Below, one piece after another: positions 1 to 8,325 of a stretch of DNA of 23,395 bases (the first letter of the stretch is position 1; the number at the start of each line of letters is the position of its first letter). The translations under genes were made by a program, and so were the position numbers. Under the pieces are notes generated by a model. It made no database searches. It was not told where the DNA came from and saw nothing but the letters and a program-made list of their open reading frames with translations. The stretch comes from an uncultured Bacteroidales bacterium (GTDB taxonomy: Bacteria > Bacteroidota > Bacteroidia > Bacteroidales > F082): assembly GCA_937926515.1 (NCBI GenBank), contig CALAZZ010000279.1, positions 1-23,395 of the forward strand, in the 5' to 3' direction.

Positions 1-241
1 TCCTTTTTTCTCCATTTTCGCAATTATAAGTCGCATTTCTTAATTGAACTTAAGTTCTTTATTTAGATATGTTGCCTGTAATATGGACACCTAAATTCAT
101 GTGCTTATATCTGATGCTGGGTGTATTTCTGTTTGGACTCAGGTTGACGGGAATACAAGCATGGTGGAATTATATCCAATGCTGACACTTAGATCGAACC
201 CTACACATTTTAAATAACAAAAAATTTAATACCCATCATTT

Positions 242-296
242 GAAATAGTATGACATATCATCGCGTATCAGTGATGTGGTGTATACGTCGGACGGT
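242..296 (+). repeat. 55-bp direct repeat, copy 1
   Basis: This segment recurs in the same orientation at 1066-1120 with one mismatch seen (T at 249, C at 1073). It contains ATGACATATCATCGCG and ends in GTCGGACGGT. Similarity stops abruptly after the terminal GGT. It marks the left edge of the hairpin-rich stretch. Confidence 0.9.
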
Positions 297-389
297 CCTG
301 ACTCCCGGATAAAAATGACAATGAAGTTGCACAGTACTGGCCTGCTGATACCTGTCACTACTGTTTGGATGTCCCGAGCAATTCCTATT

Positions 390-413
390 GTCCTTTTGTT
401 TTGGCAAAAGGAC
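390..413. repeat. GTCCTTTTG hairpin, copy 1
   Basis: A perfect 9-bp inverted repeat, GTCCTTTTG and CAAAAGGAC, with a 6-nt loop (TTTTGG). The same hairpin recurs at 888-911 with loop TTTCGG, and a looser relative (a T run followed by GGCAAAAG) lies at 8281-8292. It looks like a dispersed REP-like element; a terminator role is possible, but no gene ends here. Confidence 0.75.
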
Positions 414-712
414 CAAAACCACCTGCGCAAATTAATGCCGGCGCGCTCTTGAAAAGTGCAACTAAACCTGGCAAAAAAGTGGTTTCGGCCTAAGGGCCTC
501 AACCAAACGTCCTTTGGGCCGTTTTTGCCGGTTTAGTAAGCGCTTTTCAATTCACTGCCCCACCGCCCTCAAATTTGAGCGGGCCAGCGCAACAGTTAAT
601 TCATGATGGTGTGTTAATAACCTCAATATCTGAAATGCTTGAAGATATACTACCAATATGTTTGAAGCAGCGGGCAGGCCATGCCCCAATACGGTGGTGG
701 AGAGCAGGAATC

Positions 713-809
713 AGAAAATACGTAGAAATCCTTGAAGGTGGCCTTCCGCCAACAGGCGGATGGTCATCTCTACGCCAGTTGACCCTTCACTGGATTTCAA
801 GTATTTTCT
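713..809. repeat. Long imperfect inverted repeat with inner hairpin
   Basis: The left arm AGAAAATAC (713-721) plus GAAATCC pairs with the right arm GGATTTC (792-798) plus GTATTTTCT (801-809). Pairing extends inward through TTGAAGG against CCTTCA. The loop holds a second hairpin, TCCGCC-AACA-GGCGGA (745-760). Further out, CCGCCCTCA at 563-571 and TGAGGGCGG at 809-817, and CCAGCGC at 584-590 and GCGCTGG at 833-839, are also inverted. The nested symmetry suggests a folded DNA or RNA element, for example a non-autonomous transposable repeat. Confidence 0.6.
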
Positions 810-887
810 GAGGGCGGGAGGAGATTATTGGGGCGCTGGTTTTGTTTCTTTTGACTAAACAAAAGAAAGAAGAAAAATGGATTTTAT

Positions 888-911
888 GTCCTTTTGTTTC
901 GGCAAAAGGAC
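888..911. repeat. GTCCTTTTG hairpin, copy 2
   Basis: Second copy of the 9-bp hairpin found at 390-413, with loop TTTCGG. Another hairpin (TTTCTTTTG / CAAAAGAAA) lies about 20 nt to its left. Confidence 0.75.
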
Positions 912-1065
912 GATCTGCCGGCTGGCGGAGTACAGGCAAATCTGTCTTACCCGGGGATAAACCCACAATCCAAATTGAAAATGAAACTTCTAGGCTTTTA
1001 AATCAAATTGCATCGATCAATAATTCTTTATGGCGAAAAAAGTGGGTGCCCAATCCGGAAAACAG

Positions 1066-1120
1066 GAAATAGCATGACATATCATCGCGTATCAGTGATG
1101 TGGTGTATACGTCGGACGGT
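1066..1120 (+). repeat. 55-bp direct repeat, copy 2
   Basis: Matches 242-296 with one mismatch seen. It forms the right edge of the hairpin-rich stretch and lies about 100 nt beyond the 3' end of the minus-strand propeller gene. Confidence 0.9.
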
Positions 1121-1216
1121 GCGACTAACAGATAAAGAATTTATTTTAGGTAAATTAACCCTATCCTTGCACATGACAAGCTTCAATTGCATGTACCTGA
1201 AAATAATATACTATCT

Positions 1217-2875
1217 CTACCGCACCACCAACTTCTCCACCAACCACCTTTCCCCATCCCAAACCCTTACCAAATACAAACCCCTGGGTAAGTGCGCCAC
1301 CTCAATCTTGTGGAATTGGCTGGTGGGCTGCGCCCTATGCAGCAACCTGCCTGTGGGACTATACAGTTCAATATACATGGCGGTAAGCGGTATGTTTTCG
1401 GGCAGTTGTAACCATGCTTGGGTGGTAGCAGGGTTGGGGAACACCTTTAACAACTCCGCATGGTAATGTTCCTGCACAAATACTGTGGTATCATAAATCT
1501 CAAAAACCCACCAGTCGAAGTTCGTTAAACTGCCGGTATGGGTATTGCCGCAATCCACATTGCCTTGATGTTCAGGTGGGTGGTGTGGTTTTGAACGGGT
1601 AGTGCCACTTACTACAAGCCTGTTATCGTTAATAACAGTAAGACTGTTTCTCCCGAGTGAATGAGTACGATTTGCAGCGCCGTAGCAAGCTTCATACAGT
1701 AACTGGCCTGCTTCATTAAGCAGGAGAAACCAAATATTTGTATAAGGAGGCCAGGCATAGTTATGGGACACATCTCCATTGTATGAGGTTGTGCCTCCAA
1801 GCAATACAACGCCACCTTCGGGCAATGATTTTATAGCATGACCCGCATCATTGCCAGAACCTCCATAGCAGTACATCCAAAGCAGGTTGCCTTCGAAATC
1901 AATTTTGGCTACCCAAAGGTCTGAATTGCCCGGATTGTGCAGCTCGCAGCCGGCCAGGTCGCCATCGGTTGAGGCGGCAATACCGGTAAATACAAAACCA
2001 TCCTCCACCTCAACCACATCCAGTATGGATTCATGCCCATTGGTTCCCCCGTAGCAGCGGGACCAGATATGTTGGCCGTTGGCATCTAATTTTACGAGTA
2101 TTCCTGATGCCATTGACTTTGGAGGTGGCACACAATCAAGACTGCCGTTAAGTCCAACTGTACCGTTGGCTGCTACCAGATAGCCTCCATCAGAGGTTTG
2201 TATCACTGAGTTGCCAAATTCTATGCCCGAGGCGAAATTTGGCGTGTATGGTGTGCCGGCCGTAAAATCCCATTCTACCTGCCCATTGGCATCCAGCTTG
2301 ACTACCCAAGCGTCAACTGCCCCATAAAATACTGAGATGTCACCACCCATACCATAGATCTCCCCCACCCCGATGATGCCGCCATCGGCTGTAGGATAGG
2401 CCCCCCACAACCAATTGGTATTTGGTCCGCCGGCAATGGTTTGCCAGATGATGTTGCCTTCGCCGTCAACCTTCATAAACCAAAAGCTCCAGGTTCCCGG
2501 GTAGGGGTTGTGGTCAATGGTGCCGTTTTGGGAGGCTGTCATCCCGGCCAACAGAAAGTTCCCTTCAACCGTGCTAAAAACATCCATGAGGTAGTCGCCG
2601 TTAGTGCCGCCATAACTTCTTTGCCATATCATCTGCCCTTCCTGGTCAAGCCTTACTACCCAACCATCCAATCCACCATAATTAATTGTGACATCACCAT
2701 CTATTGACCTCGTATCGCCCACAACTATATAGCCATCATCTGTTTGCGCTATCCCGTAGGCTTCATCCTCGCCGGTGCCCCCAAAGCAGTTTTGCCAGGC
2801 GAATTCGTAGTGTTGCGCGGGGCTAACTATATGAATGAAAAACAGGACCGTCAATATTAAAATTAACTTTCTCAT
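1217..2875 (-). CDS. Secreted seven-repeat propeller-like protein with T9SS sorting domain
   Basis: Likely an exported surface or extracellular protein; its molecular function is unknown. The frame opens at 2923, but the start at 2875 is preferred because it gives a clean signal peptide (MRKLILILTVLFFI...SPAQ); the result is 552 aa. The body has seven units of about 60 residues, typically starting W-x-x-C-Y/F-G-G-x-x-x-D and continuing DGGY-x-V-x-G-x-T-x-S-x-DGD and W-V-x-K-x-D-x-x-G, consistent with a seven-bladed beta-propeller. The last roughly 75 residues, from VFPNPATT to the terminal VEKLVVR, are a T9SS type A sorting domain. Paralogues lie at 22193-20601 (intact) and 19554-17973 (frameshifted). 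It follows the metalloprotease gene after a 59-nt spacer containing a hairpin. Confidence 0.9.
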   Translation of the reverse strand: MRKLILILTVLFFIHIVSPAQHYEFAWQNCFGGTGEDEAYGIAQTDDGYIVVGDTRSIDGDVTINYGGLDGWVVRLDQEGQMIWQRSYGGTNGDYLMDVFSTVEGNFLLAGMTASQNGTIDHNPYPGTWSFWFMKVDGEGNIIWQTIAGGPNTNWLWGAYPTADGGIIGVGEIYGMGGDISVFYGAVDAWVVKLDANGQVEWDFTAGTPYTPNFASGIEFGNSVIQTSDGGYLVAANGTVGLNGSLDCVPPPKSMASGILVKLDANGQHIWSRCYGGTNGHESILDVVEVEDGFVFTGIAASTDGDLAGCELHNPGNSDLWVAKIDFEGNLLWMYCYGGSGNDAGHAIKSLPEGGVVLLGGTTSYNGDVSHNYAWPPYTNIWFLLLNEAGQLLYEACYGAANRTHSLGRNSLTVINDNRLVVSGTTRSKPHHPPEHQGNVDCGNTHTGSLTNFDWWVFEIYDTTVFVQEHYHAELLKVFPNPATTQAWLQLPENIPLTAMYIELYSPTGRLLHRAQPTSQFHKIEVAHLPRGLYLVRVWDGERWLVEKLVVR

Positions 2876-2886
2876 CTTTTGATTTT

Positions 2887-2925
2887 GAAAAACTAGCTGT
2901 GCAGTTTGTTCACTGCACAGCAAGT
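2887..2925 (-). terminator. Hairpin with T-tract between protease and propeller genes
   Basis: The 9-bp stem GCTGTGCAG/CTGCACAGC (2896-2904 and 2913-2921) has an 8-nt loop. Beyond an A-A mismatch it extends by AACT/AGTT. On the minus strand it is followed by TTTTTC, as in an intrinsic terminator. It begins just after the protease stop codon and ends 15-20 nt before the next start, leaving little room for a separate promoter. Read-through or an RNA-processing role is therefore possible. Confidence 0.8.
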
Positions 2926-2934
2926 TAGGTTATT

Positions 2935-5900
2935 TTACCTGTGTATTACGATCTTTCCAGATTTGTATTCGCCTGCTTTAATCAGGGCGTAGTAATAAGT
3001 ACCGGATTCCAGGCCGCGTAGATCCCACATTTGCTGCCCTTGCTTGCCTGTTACTGTCAGGGTTGCGATAAGCCTTCCGCCGGCATCGGTTATGCGGATG
3101 GCCGCCTCGGGGGTTTCGCCGGGCAATTGGTATTCAAACACCACCCAGTCCCTGGCAGGGTTGGGTTTTGCTGTTATAGAGAGCAAGCTTTCCATTGCTG
3201 GCTTGTGTACGTTAATGGTTGCATTCTTGAAAGAGCCTGATTCGTCCACACATGGGCAGGGTTCGATATACTCATTGTACACCATCTCACCTATGGCCCT
3301 TGCCTGCAATGCGGCAGTGCCTGTACCAGTTGCCATTTGCTCAATCTGTTGCTTTTCCGCAGCGATCAACTGGAACAGGTTGCGGCCCTGCATGTATAGT
3401 GTGTGCTGCAGGTTGAGCATGGCCATATAATCGTTATGGGCTTCCAACTCATCATTTTGTAAATTGTACAATTGGGGCAACAAATTGGCAAGGGCCAAAG
3501 CATCGGTAAAATTGCCCTCCTGCACAAAGGTACCAATAATTTGTTTGTCGGCCTGTATGCCGCCCAGGTTGTTCAGCCATTGCCTCAGTAGGTTGTTGTC
3601 TACTATGCTATCGGTTACAATATGGCGTATCATATTGTGGGCAGCCCTTGTTTTCTCCCTGTTGTAGCGCGACATTTGCTGTTCAAGCACAGTTTTGTAG
3701 GTTGTCCCGGTGGCTACCTGTTTCAGGATATTCACCATATAGTCAGGCAGAGGTTCTTCTTTCTGCTCAAGGTAAAGGATCAACTCCTCCTTTTTCAATT
3801 CATCGGGATTAGCAGCCAGGATGTCGAACAGGGCGGCATCGTTGAACACATCGGTGCGGTCGGAAGCTTCTTTGAGCACCTGCATAGAAAGGTGGGGCGA
3901 TTTGCCAAGAAGTTGTGCTCGCAGGGCCCACATATCGTCAGGATGTGCGGTTTGTATGTCGAATACAGTGCCATCGGTATTGCCGCCATCCATCAGTGAA
4001 GTGTATAACGACTTTACATTGTTGTAATCATTAAGGTTTACTATAAACAACTGTTCGGCCTGCTGCTGCTCGGCGGCATTCATTGCCATGGGTTTTTCGT
4101 CATCATTTCCGCCATAGTATGACGGGCAACTGTTGTTGTAGTTTATGGCTTCAAGTCCAACCCTGTATACTTTGCCCGAAACAGGCGCTTGATCAGCAAT
4201 ATTTTGGTTATAGAAATACTGAAGAAGGTGTTCCCCATCATTGTAAAAGTGCCAGGTGGCCCCGCTTTGTGTAAAGGTATTACCGGCCGCATGCTCCCAA
4301 TATCCTTGTTCGGATTGAATACCACCACTTTTTAAACTGTCCCTGCCCACATAGAAATCAGCATAATTGCTTTGGTTTTGGTTGCAGAAATAGGCCAGGC
4401 CCTTAAATCTGTCTGCTTGCAACCAGTTTTTGCCTTCGGAATAGTTGGCGTAGCTCAGGTCGGAAAAATAGTTTTTATACACTTCGTCGGCTTCCTGGGT
4501 ATTGTTGATCCAGGCGCCAAGGTAAATGCCGGATGGTGCAGCTAAATATTTAGTGAAATTGTTTTCCTGTATGGCAAACCCAGTGGATAAGTTGGTATAT
4601 ATACCCACACCATCCGCTTTCATACACTCACTCCTTGAGTCCTGCTTGCCCACATCAAAGGATGAGTTCAAGATGGTGAAATTACTTACTTCATTTACAT
4701 GCACACCATTATCGTTGTTGCTAAATGCGGCCCTGTTTACAAAGAAAGGCGGGCTGAAAGATAACGCTTTTGAAGATGAAACGGCCCGGTTAAACCCTGT
4801 GAAGGTGTTTTTCAGGTAGCCGGGGCATGGTATTGTATTCGGGTCAGCACATACCGGCAACAGGCTGAAGCCTGCGCTGTATGCAGCAATGCCATGATTG
4901 TAGTAGCTGACGTTTTCAGCCTCGGGATGCAGGCTAAAATTGCAAACCTTGAAATCAATACCAAACACATCGAAAAGGTCCACATGCTTGTAGAATTTTT
5001 CTTCAGCATGATAGTCTTCTGTGAGTTCGAAGGTGCAGTTTTTGAAATAACTTCGGTTATCCATACGCTGCTCCGGGTTTGCAGGATTGAAGTTCCAATA
5101 CATTAAGGCTTGCAAGGCCTTGGTATTGTTGCGGAAAATGGCATCATTGGCCAATACAATTCCGCCGGTTGAGTTGTAATCGCCCGGGTTCCATAAGACA
5201 ACGGCATCAATGGCATTTTCGATGATGGCGCCATTTTTAAGTTCAAGCATACCCTGGTGCAACACACCGTACTGGTCGGGCCATTGGGATTGCTGCTTGT
5301 TGCCCCACACCTGGATGCCTTGCCAGGGATTCTTCTCGAAAATATCAGTTCCTATAATACCGCCATCGATAGTTAGAACACCTCCTGGTTTGACTATAAT
5401 CTTAGCGTCTGGATGCATTACTAAATGACAACTTATGGTCAATTGTGCATCTTGATGAACGATCACATCCCGATATAATTTTAAATCGAAATCCCAAAGG
5501 TGTTTTTCAAATAGTTCTAATGGTATTTGTGATTTCTCGCTTGATACATACTTTCGTATTGAAGTCACTGCAAGTGCCCGATGCATTTGACCACCTTGCT
5601 GAGGACTTATATACCTTTGCGCACTAGTTCCACCGAGCAGATTATTTGTTATACCATCACCATGTACCAAATATGGATTGTCATTCCAATTACCAGTGTG
5701 TGGGCAATTACTCGTTGAGGGCAATTCCACTAAAAAAACATCCTGAAGAAAATTCTCATCTGTTTGATTACAAATAGCTGATGCCCCTCCTCCAAGATAA
5801 GTATGCAACAGACCTAGATTGTGTCCAAACTCATGTGCTAAAAGAGTTGATTTGGCCCAATCTTCAACTTGAGAATCCCAATAAAACATGGCTACCCAAG

Positions 5901-6546
5901 AGTTATTTCCGAAATTTACCCAACTTGGAAAATTTGCATGAGCCCAATTATTATTTCCAGGGTTACCAAAAATGAATAGATTTAGTTGTTCAAGTCTTTC
6001 TGGATGGTATTCAGTAATATAGGGTAATATTGTACTACTTGGGTGGATATCGCTCCATGCGTCTGAGTTTTCATAAAAATAAATTCTTTCATTACCACTG
6101 TCGCCTAATGAAAATCTAATTCTTGCATCATAATCGGGTAGTTCTTGTACCCAATCGATAGGGTCTGAAGGTGAATAACCAGAAAAGAATGAATTGACAT
6201 AGCCGATCATATTAGTTAATCTATCAATAGCATTTTGATTTTCCTCAAAATTGCCACTGCCATCATTTTTCTGAATAATATTGATATTAATATCAATTGT
6301 TTTAATTGGAGGATGGCGCAATGGTGCTGAAGGATTCATATCAGGAATATAAGTATTCATATTTCTATAGATCTCCCATTCTCCATATGGGTCAGTATTG
6401 CAACTCCCATTATACATCAAAACAGGCTCTGGGCTTTCAATTAATTGACAACTGTAAGTCTGGTTCTGTCCATTGGTAATGGTTGTAGAGAATATAAGGA
6501 GCGAATATAATGCAACATTAAGTATTTTTTTAATTTTCGTTTTCAT
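2935..6546 (-). CDS. Secreted metzincin-type zinc metalloprotease with beta-helix region and T9SS sorting domain
   Basis: Predicted secreted endopeptidase, 1203 aa. The order is: signal peptide (1-27, ending TITNGQ); peptidase domain to about 335 with the zinc motif HEFGHNLGLLH (238-248, three His plus catalytic Glu239) and a probable Met-turn at SPQQGGQMHRAL (about 314-324), resembling M43 cytophagalysin-type proteases; a stretch of about 355-700 with many short N/G-rich turns, resembling a right-handed parallel beta-helix; an alpha-helical module at about 820-1115; and the sorting domain at 1126-1203 from AKPNPA. The start overlaps the upstream gene as ATGA, suggesting coupled translation. 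The helical module plus sorting domain recur as N-terminally truncated copies at 20524-19616 and 23357-22257. The part encoding residues 1 to about 375 looks more AT-rich than the rest, which suggests a mosaic origin. Substrate unknown. Confidence 0.9.
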   Translation of the reverse strand: MKTKIKKILNVALYSLLIFSTTITNGQNQTYSCQLIESPEPVLMYNGSCNTDPYGEWEIYRNMNTYIPDMNPSAPLRHPPIKTIDININIIQKNDGSGNFEENQNAIDRLTNMIGYVNSFFSGYSPSDPIDWVQELPDYDARIRFSLGDSGNERIYFYENSDAWSDIHPSSTILPYITEYHPERLEQLNLFIFGNPGNNNWAHANFPSWVNFGNNSWVAMFYWDSQVEDWAKSTLLAHEFGHNLGLLHTYLGGGASAICNQTDENFLQDVFLVELPSTSNCPHTGNWNDNPYLVHGDGITNNLLGGTSAQRYISPQQGGQMHRALAVTSIRKYVSSEKSQIPLELFEKHLWDFDLKLYRDVIVHQDAQLTISCHLVMHPDAKIIVKPGGVLTIDGGIIGTDIFEKNPWQGIQVWGNKQQSQWPDQYGVLHQGMLELKNGAIIENAIDAVVLWNPGDYNSTGGIVLANDAIFRNNTKALQALMYWNFNPANPEQRMDNRSYFKNCTFELTEDYHAEEKFYKHVDLFDVFGIDFKVCNFSLHPEAENVSYYNHGIAAYSAGFSLLPVCADPNTIPCPGYLKNTFTGFNRAVSSSKALSFSPPFFVNRAAFSNNDNGVHVNEVSNFTILNSSFDVGKQDSRSECMKADGVGIYTNLSTGFAIQENNFTKYLAAPSGIYLGAWINNTQEADEVYKNYFSDLSYANYSEGKNWLQADRFKGLAYFCNQNQSNYADFYVGRDSLKSGGIQSEQGYWEHAAGNTFTQSGATWHFYNDGEHLLQYFYNQNIADQAPVSGKVYRVGLEAINYNNSCPSYYGGNDDEKPMAMNAAEQQQAEQLFIVNLNDYNNVKSLYTSLMDGGNTDGTVFDIQTAHPDDMWALRAQLLGKSPHLSMQVLKEASDRTDVFNDAALFDILAANPDELKKEELILYLEQKEEPLPDYMVNILKQVATGTTYKTVLEQQMSRYNREKTRAAHNMIRHIVTDSIVDNNLLRQWLNNLGGIQADKQIIGTFVQEGNFTDALALANLLPQLYNLQNDELEAHNDYMAMLNLQHTLYMQGRNLFQLIAAEKQQIEQMATGTGTAALQARAIGEMVYNEYIEPCPCVDESGSFKNATINVHKPAMESLLSITAKPNPARDWVVFEYQLPGETPEAAIRITDAGGRLIATLTVTGKQGQQMWDLRGLESGTYYYALIKAGEYKSGKIVIHR

Positions 6547-7478
6547 TTTATTTGTAATTTAATTGAAGTAAATAAAGTTTTGTTATCTGTAAAATTAACA
6601 AGATATAAGCCGGCAGAATACTGACTAATATCAATGTAAACTGATTCTGCAACATTATCAATCTTAAATATTGTTTTGCCGTTTAGGTCAATAATAGAAA
6701 GTTGGACAATAATTTGTGAAGAATTATGAACAAACAGCATACTTGTTGCAGGGTTCGGGAAAATGTTGAATTTCTTATCCTGAATTGTTTCGGGAATGAA
6801 AACAAGAAAATCGCAATAGGGCACAATATCTGTTTGAAATTCAAACTGATCATCTTTATAGCATCGAAATATACCGCCCTCAAGTAAATCGGCTACACAT
6901 CCCTCGTGTTCCGGTAACATATACCAACTCACAGGCCCTATCTTTTCGATAACCATACCTCGTATGGCCCATTGGGAAGTCTCTTCTGGTTCTAACACGA
7001 TATATCTCAGCAACTCTGAATTAATCAGAGTATCACCTACACCAATAACTTTTACCTCTCCAATAGTGTCGCAGCCAGTTTCATAAATCTCCGGTAATTC
7101 CCAGGTATCACCTATTTCAGCCGAAAAATCATACAAAACGTAAAACTGGTTGTGCCTATATAAAAAGACAGTATCAGCATTTGCCCATGTGTATTCTTGT
7201 CCTAGATTATGGGTATAATAATTGCCATTAAGGTAATCATAGGTGTGCCTTGTTTTGTTAAGAATTTTGCAATCTTGATATGTCTTCGCCGCGCCTTCAC
7301 ATATTAATACCGTGTCTCCTACGTATTCAATATGCACATAGCCTGTTGTGGAAAAAATATCAAAGCTATAATACCATTGGGCTCCTGCAGGCGCCCAATT
7401 TTGAGCACAGGAATAACCTACAAAGTATTGTTGGATTACTATGAGCAGAGAAAGTGTGAAAAGGTGTTTTGCTTTCAT
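6543..7478 (-). CDS. Secreted T9SS cargo protein of unknown function
   Basis: 311 aa. It has a signal peptide (1-26, MKAKHLFTLSLLIVI...SCAQ) and a C-terminal sorting domain beginning near NIFPNPATS, with later ISQYSAGLYLVNF. The middle is rich in W, Y and G (for example APAGAQWYYSFD) and probably beta-rich, but I recognise no catalytic motif. The stop codon TGA shares its bases with the ATG of the metalloprotease gene (ATGA, 6543-6546), so the two are probably co-transcribed and translationally coupled. Upstream, TAACTTTA on the minus strand (7527-7534) is one base from the Bacteroidota -7 consensus TAnnTTTG, with TTTG 15 nt before it; this is a weak promoter candidate. It may be a partner or accessory of the protease, which is inference from position only. 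Confidence 0.85.
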   Translation of the reverse strand: MKAKHLFTLSLLIVIQQYFVGYSCAQNWAPAGAQWYYSFDIFSTTGYVHIEYVGDTVLICEGAAKTYQDCKILNKTRHTYDYLNGNYYTHNLGQEYTWANADTVFLYRHNQFYVLYDFSAEIGDTWELPEIYETGCDTIGEVKVIGVGDTLINSELLRYIVLEPEETSQWAIRGMVIEKIGPVSWYMLPEHEGCVADLLEGGIFRCYKDDQFEFQTDIVPYCDFLVFIPETIQDKKFNIFPNPATSMLFVHNSSQIIVQLSIIDLNGKTIFKIDNVAESVYIDISQYSAGLYLVNFTDNKTLFTSIKLQIK

Positions 7479-7801
7479 AAGGCAATGATTTTGTTAATTA
7501 TGGGAATTAAAAAACACTCTACAGGTTAAAGTTATAACCATGAATAATTCAAATGAACTTATTCTTCCCCAGCCAAAAAATATCAGCCCTGGCATGATGT
7601 GCCGGCCCGTAAACACACAATGCCCGCACAGGCGCCAACAACCCGCCTTTGGGCCGGCTGGCGCCATTTACCCGGGGCAACAAAACAATGATACTTAATG
7701 GCGCCAATGGCAGCCGCAAACACATGACAATACACCACGCAATGGGCTTGGTAAACCGATAAGTTCTGCGGCTATATGTGCCATCGCACACAAGGAAATG
7801 T
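7479..7801. other. Intergenic region without supported gene
   Basis: This lies between the 5' end of the 311-aa gene and the 3' end of the small Cys-rich gene. The part nearest 7479 is AT-rich and probably holds the promoter for the minus-strand cluster. The part at about 7600-7760 is GC-rich and contains an inverted repeat GGCGCCA (7631-7637) / TGGCGCC (7659-7665), with another TGGCGCC near 7698. A minus-strand open frame (7869-7549) overlaps the end of the Cys-rich gene in another frame; I do not accept it as a gene. Confidence 0.5.
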
Positions 7802-8125
7802 TTAGCAAACCAACCCATAGCGCCTATGTCTGTACACCAGGTGCAACATTTGCCTGCCGTTTGAAGCAAGCAGTATTGATTCGCCCGTGCGGCATTTCTG
7901 CCCGCAAAAATGGCAACGGCCGGCGCCGTTTACCTCGCCGGCATAAGGGTTGCATGCTGAGCAATAAATGCTTTGGCAACATACAGTTTGAAACAGGAAC
8001 AAGGGCCGTGGCATTTCATCCGGCATGCCCGTGATCATTTCGGCATAGGCCCTGCCACAGTTTGGGCAGGCAGCGTTGGACAATGCCCTGTAAATAAAAT
8101 CCATGATATAAGGGTTTTGGTTCAT
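7802..8125 (-). CDS. Small Cys-rich (putative zinc-binding) protein
   Basis: 107 aa, MNQNPYIMDFIYRALSNAAC..., with no signal peptide. Three CxxC pairs (C20/C23, C55/C58, C71/C74) plus C49, C50 and C78 suggest one or two zinc-ribbon-like sites. Function unknown. Its first 25 codons match the gene at 17622-17395. In the aligned part five codon differences are synonymous (Asn, Ala, Asn, Cys, Gly) and one changes Ser16 to Ala, which supports real coding under selection rather than chance. After the CPNCG motif the two proteins are unrelated. The upstream region contains the GTGTTACCTTTT sequence also found before the sigma factor gene. It could be a decayed or recombined gene rather than a full functional unit. 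Confidence 0.6.
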   Translation of the reverse strand: MNQNPYIMDFIYRALSNAACPNCGRAYAEMITGMPDEMPRPLFLFQTVCCQSIYCSACNPYAGEVNGAGRCHFCGQKCRTGESILLASNGRQMLHLVYRHRRYGLVC

Positions 8126-8280
8126 ACTTGAACTATCTATCCCTATATCCCGGAAAAAGTAAAAGGTAACACAAAAAAATTAGTTTTTTTTCATTTTTAC
8201 CATGTATAAGTCGTTAAATAATTGTATTACAACACTTAACGAAGTGAAAGAAAATTTAAAAAAATTATGGCTTGTTACCT
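8056..8280 (-). repeat. Duplicated leader segment, copy A
   Basis: About 225 bp that recurs at 17553-17777 in the same orientation with roughly ten mismatches and no net indel. It covers the first 23-25 codons of the minus-strand Cys-rich gene plus about 155 bp upstream. It contains the inverted pair AGGTAACA (8164-8171) and TGTTACCT (8273-8280), the second being the right edge of the similarity. It ends 45 nt from the stop codon of the TPR protein gene. Confidence 0.9.
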
Positions 8281-8325
8281 TTTTTTGGCAAAAGAAGGGC
8301 GAAAGGGCTCGTGTTTCAGGAGGCT

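Larger units (their letters stand above)
1..1216. other. Non-coding, repeat-rich region
   Basis: No reading frame here looks like a real protein: the short open frames have no recognisable domain, cross hairpin repeats and have unconvincing composition. Positions 1-241 are AT-rich and I see nothing definite in them. Positions 242-1120 hold a 55-bp direct repeat at each end, two copies of a GTCCTTTTG/CAAAAGGAC hairpin, a further TTTCTTTTG/CAAAAGAAA hairpin near 845-869, and a long imperfect inverted repeat at 713-809. Positions 1121-1216 lie downstream of the propeller gene on the minus strand and show no clear terminator. The region could be a degraded or non-autonomous mobile element, or a cluster of REP-like repeats. 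Confidence 0.6.

Noticed and set aside
236..502. 88-codon minus-strand open frame across the first 55-bp repeat
   Set aside because: It contains the repeat and the GTCCTTTTG hairpin, and the sequence does not resemble a protein family.
575..1466. Short plus-strand open frames at 575-811, 842-1072 and 1008-1466
   Set aside because: They run across hairpins, the 55-bp repeat or antisense into the propeller gene, with no domain or signal.
1217..2923. Longer start at 2923 for the propeller gene
   Set aside because: The extra 16 residues precede a clean signal peptide and would be encoded by the terminator hairpin.
7549..7869. 106-codon minus-strand open frame with hydrophobic stretches, overlapping the end of the Cys-rich gene
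   Set aside because: No homologue within the window, GC-rich low-quality composition, and it overlaps the better-supported gene in another frame. A frameshifted continuation of that gene cannot be excluded.
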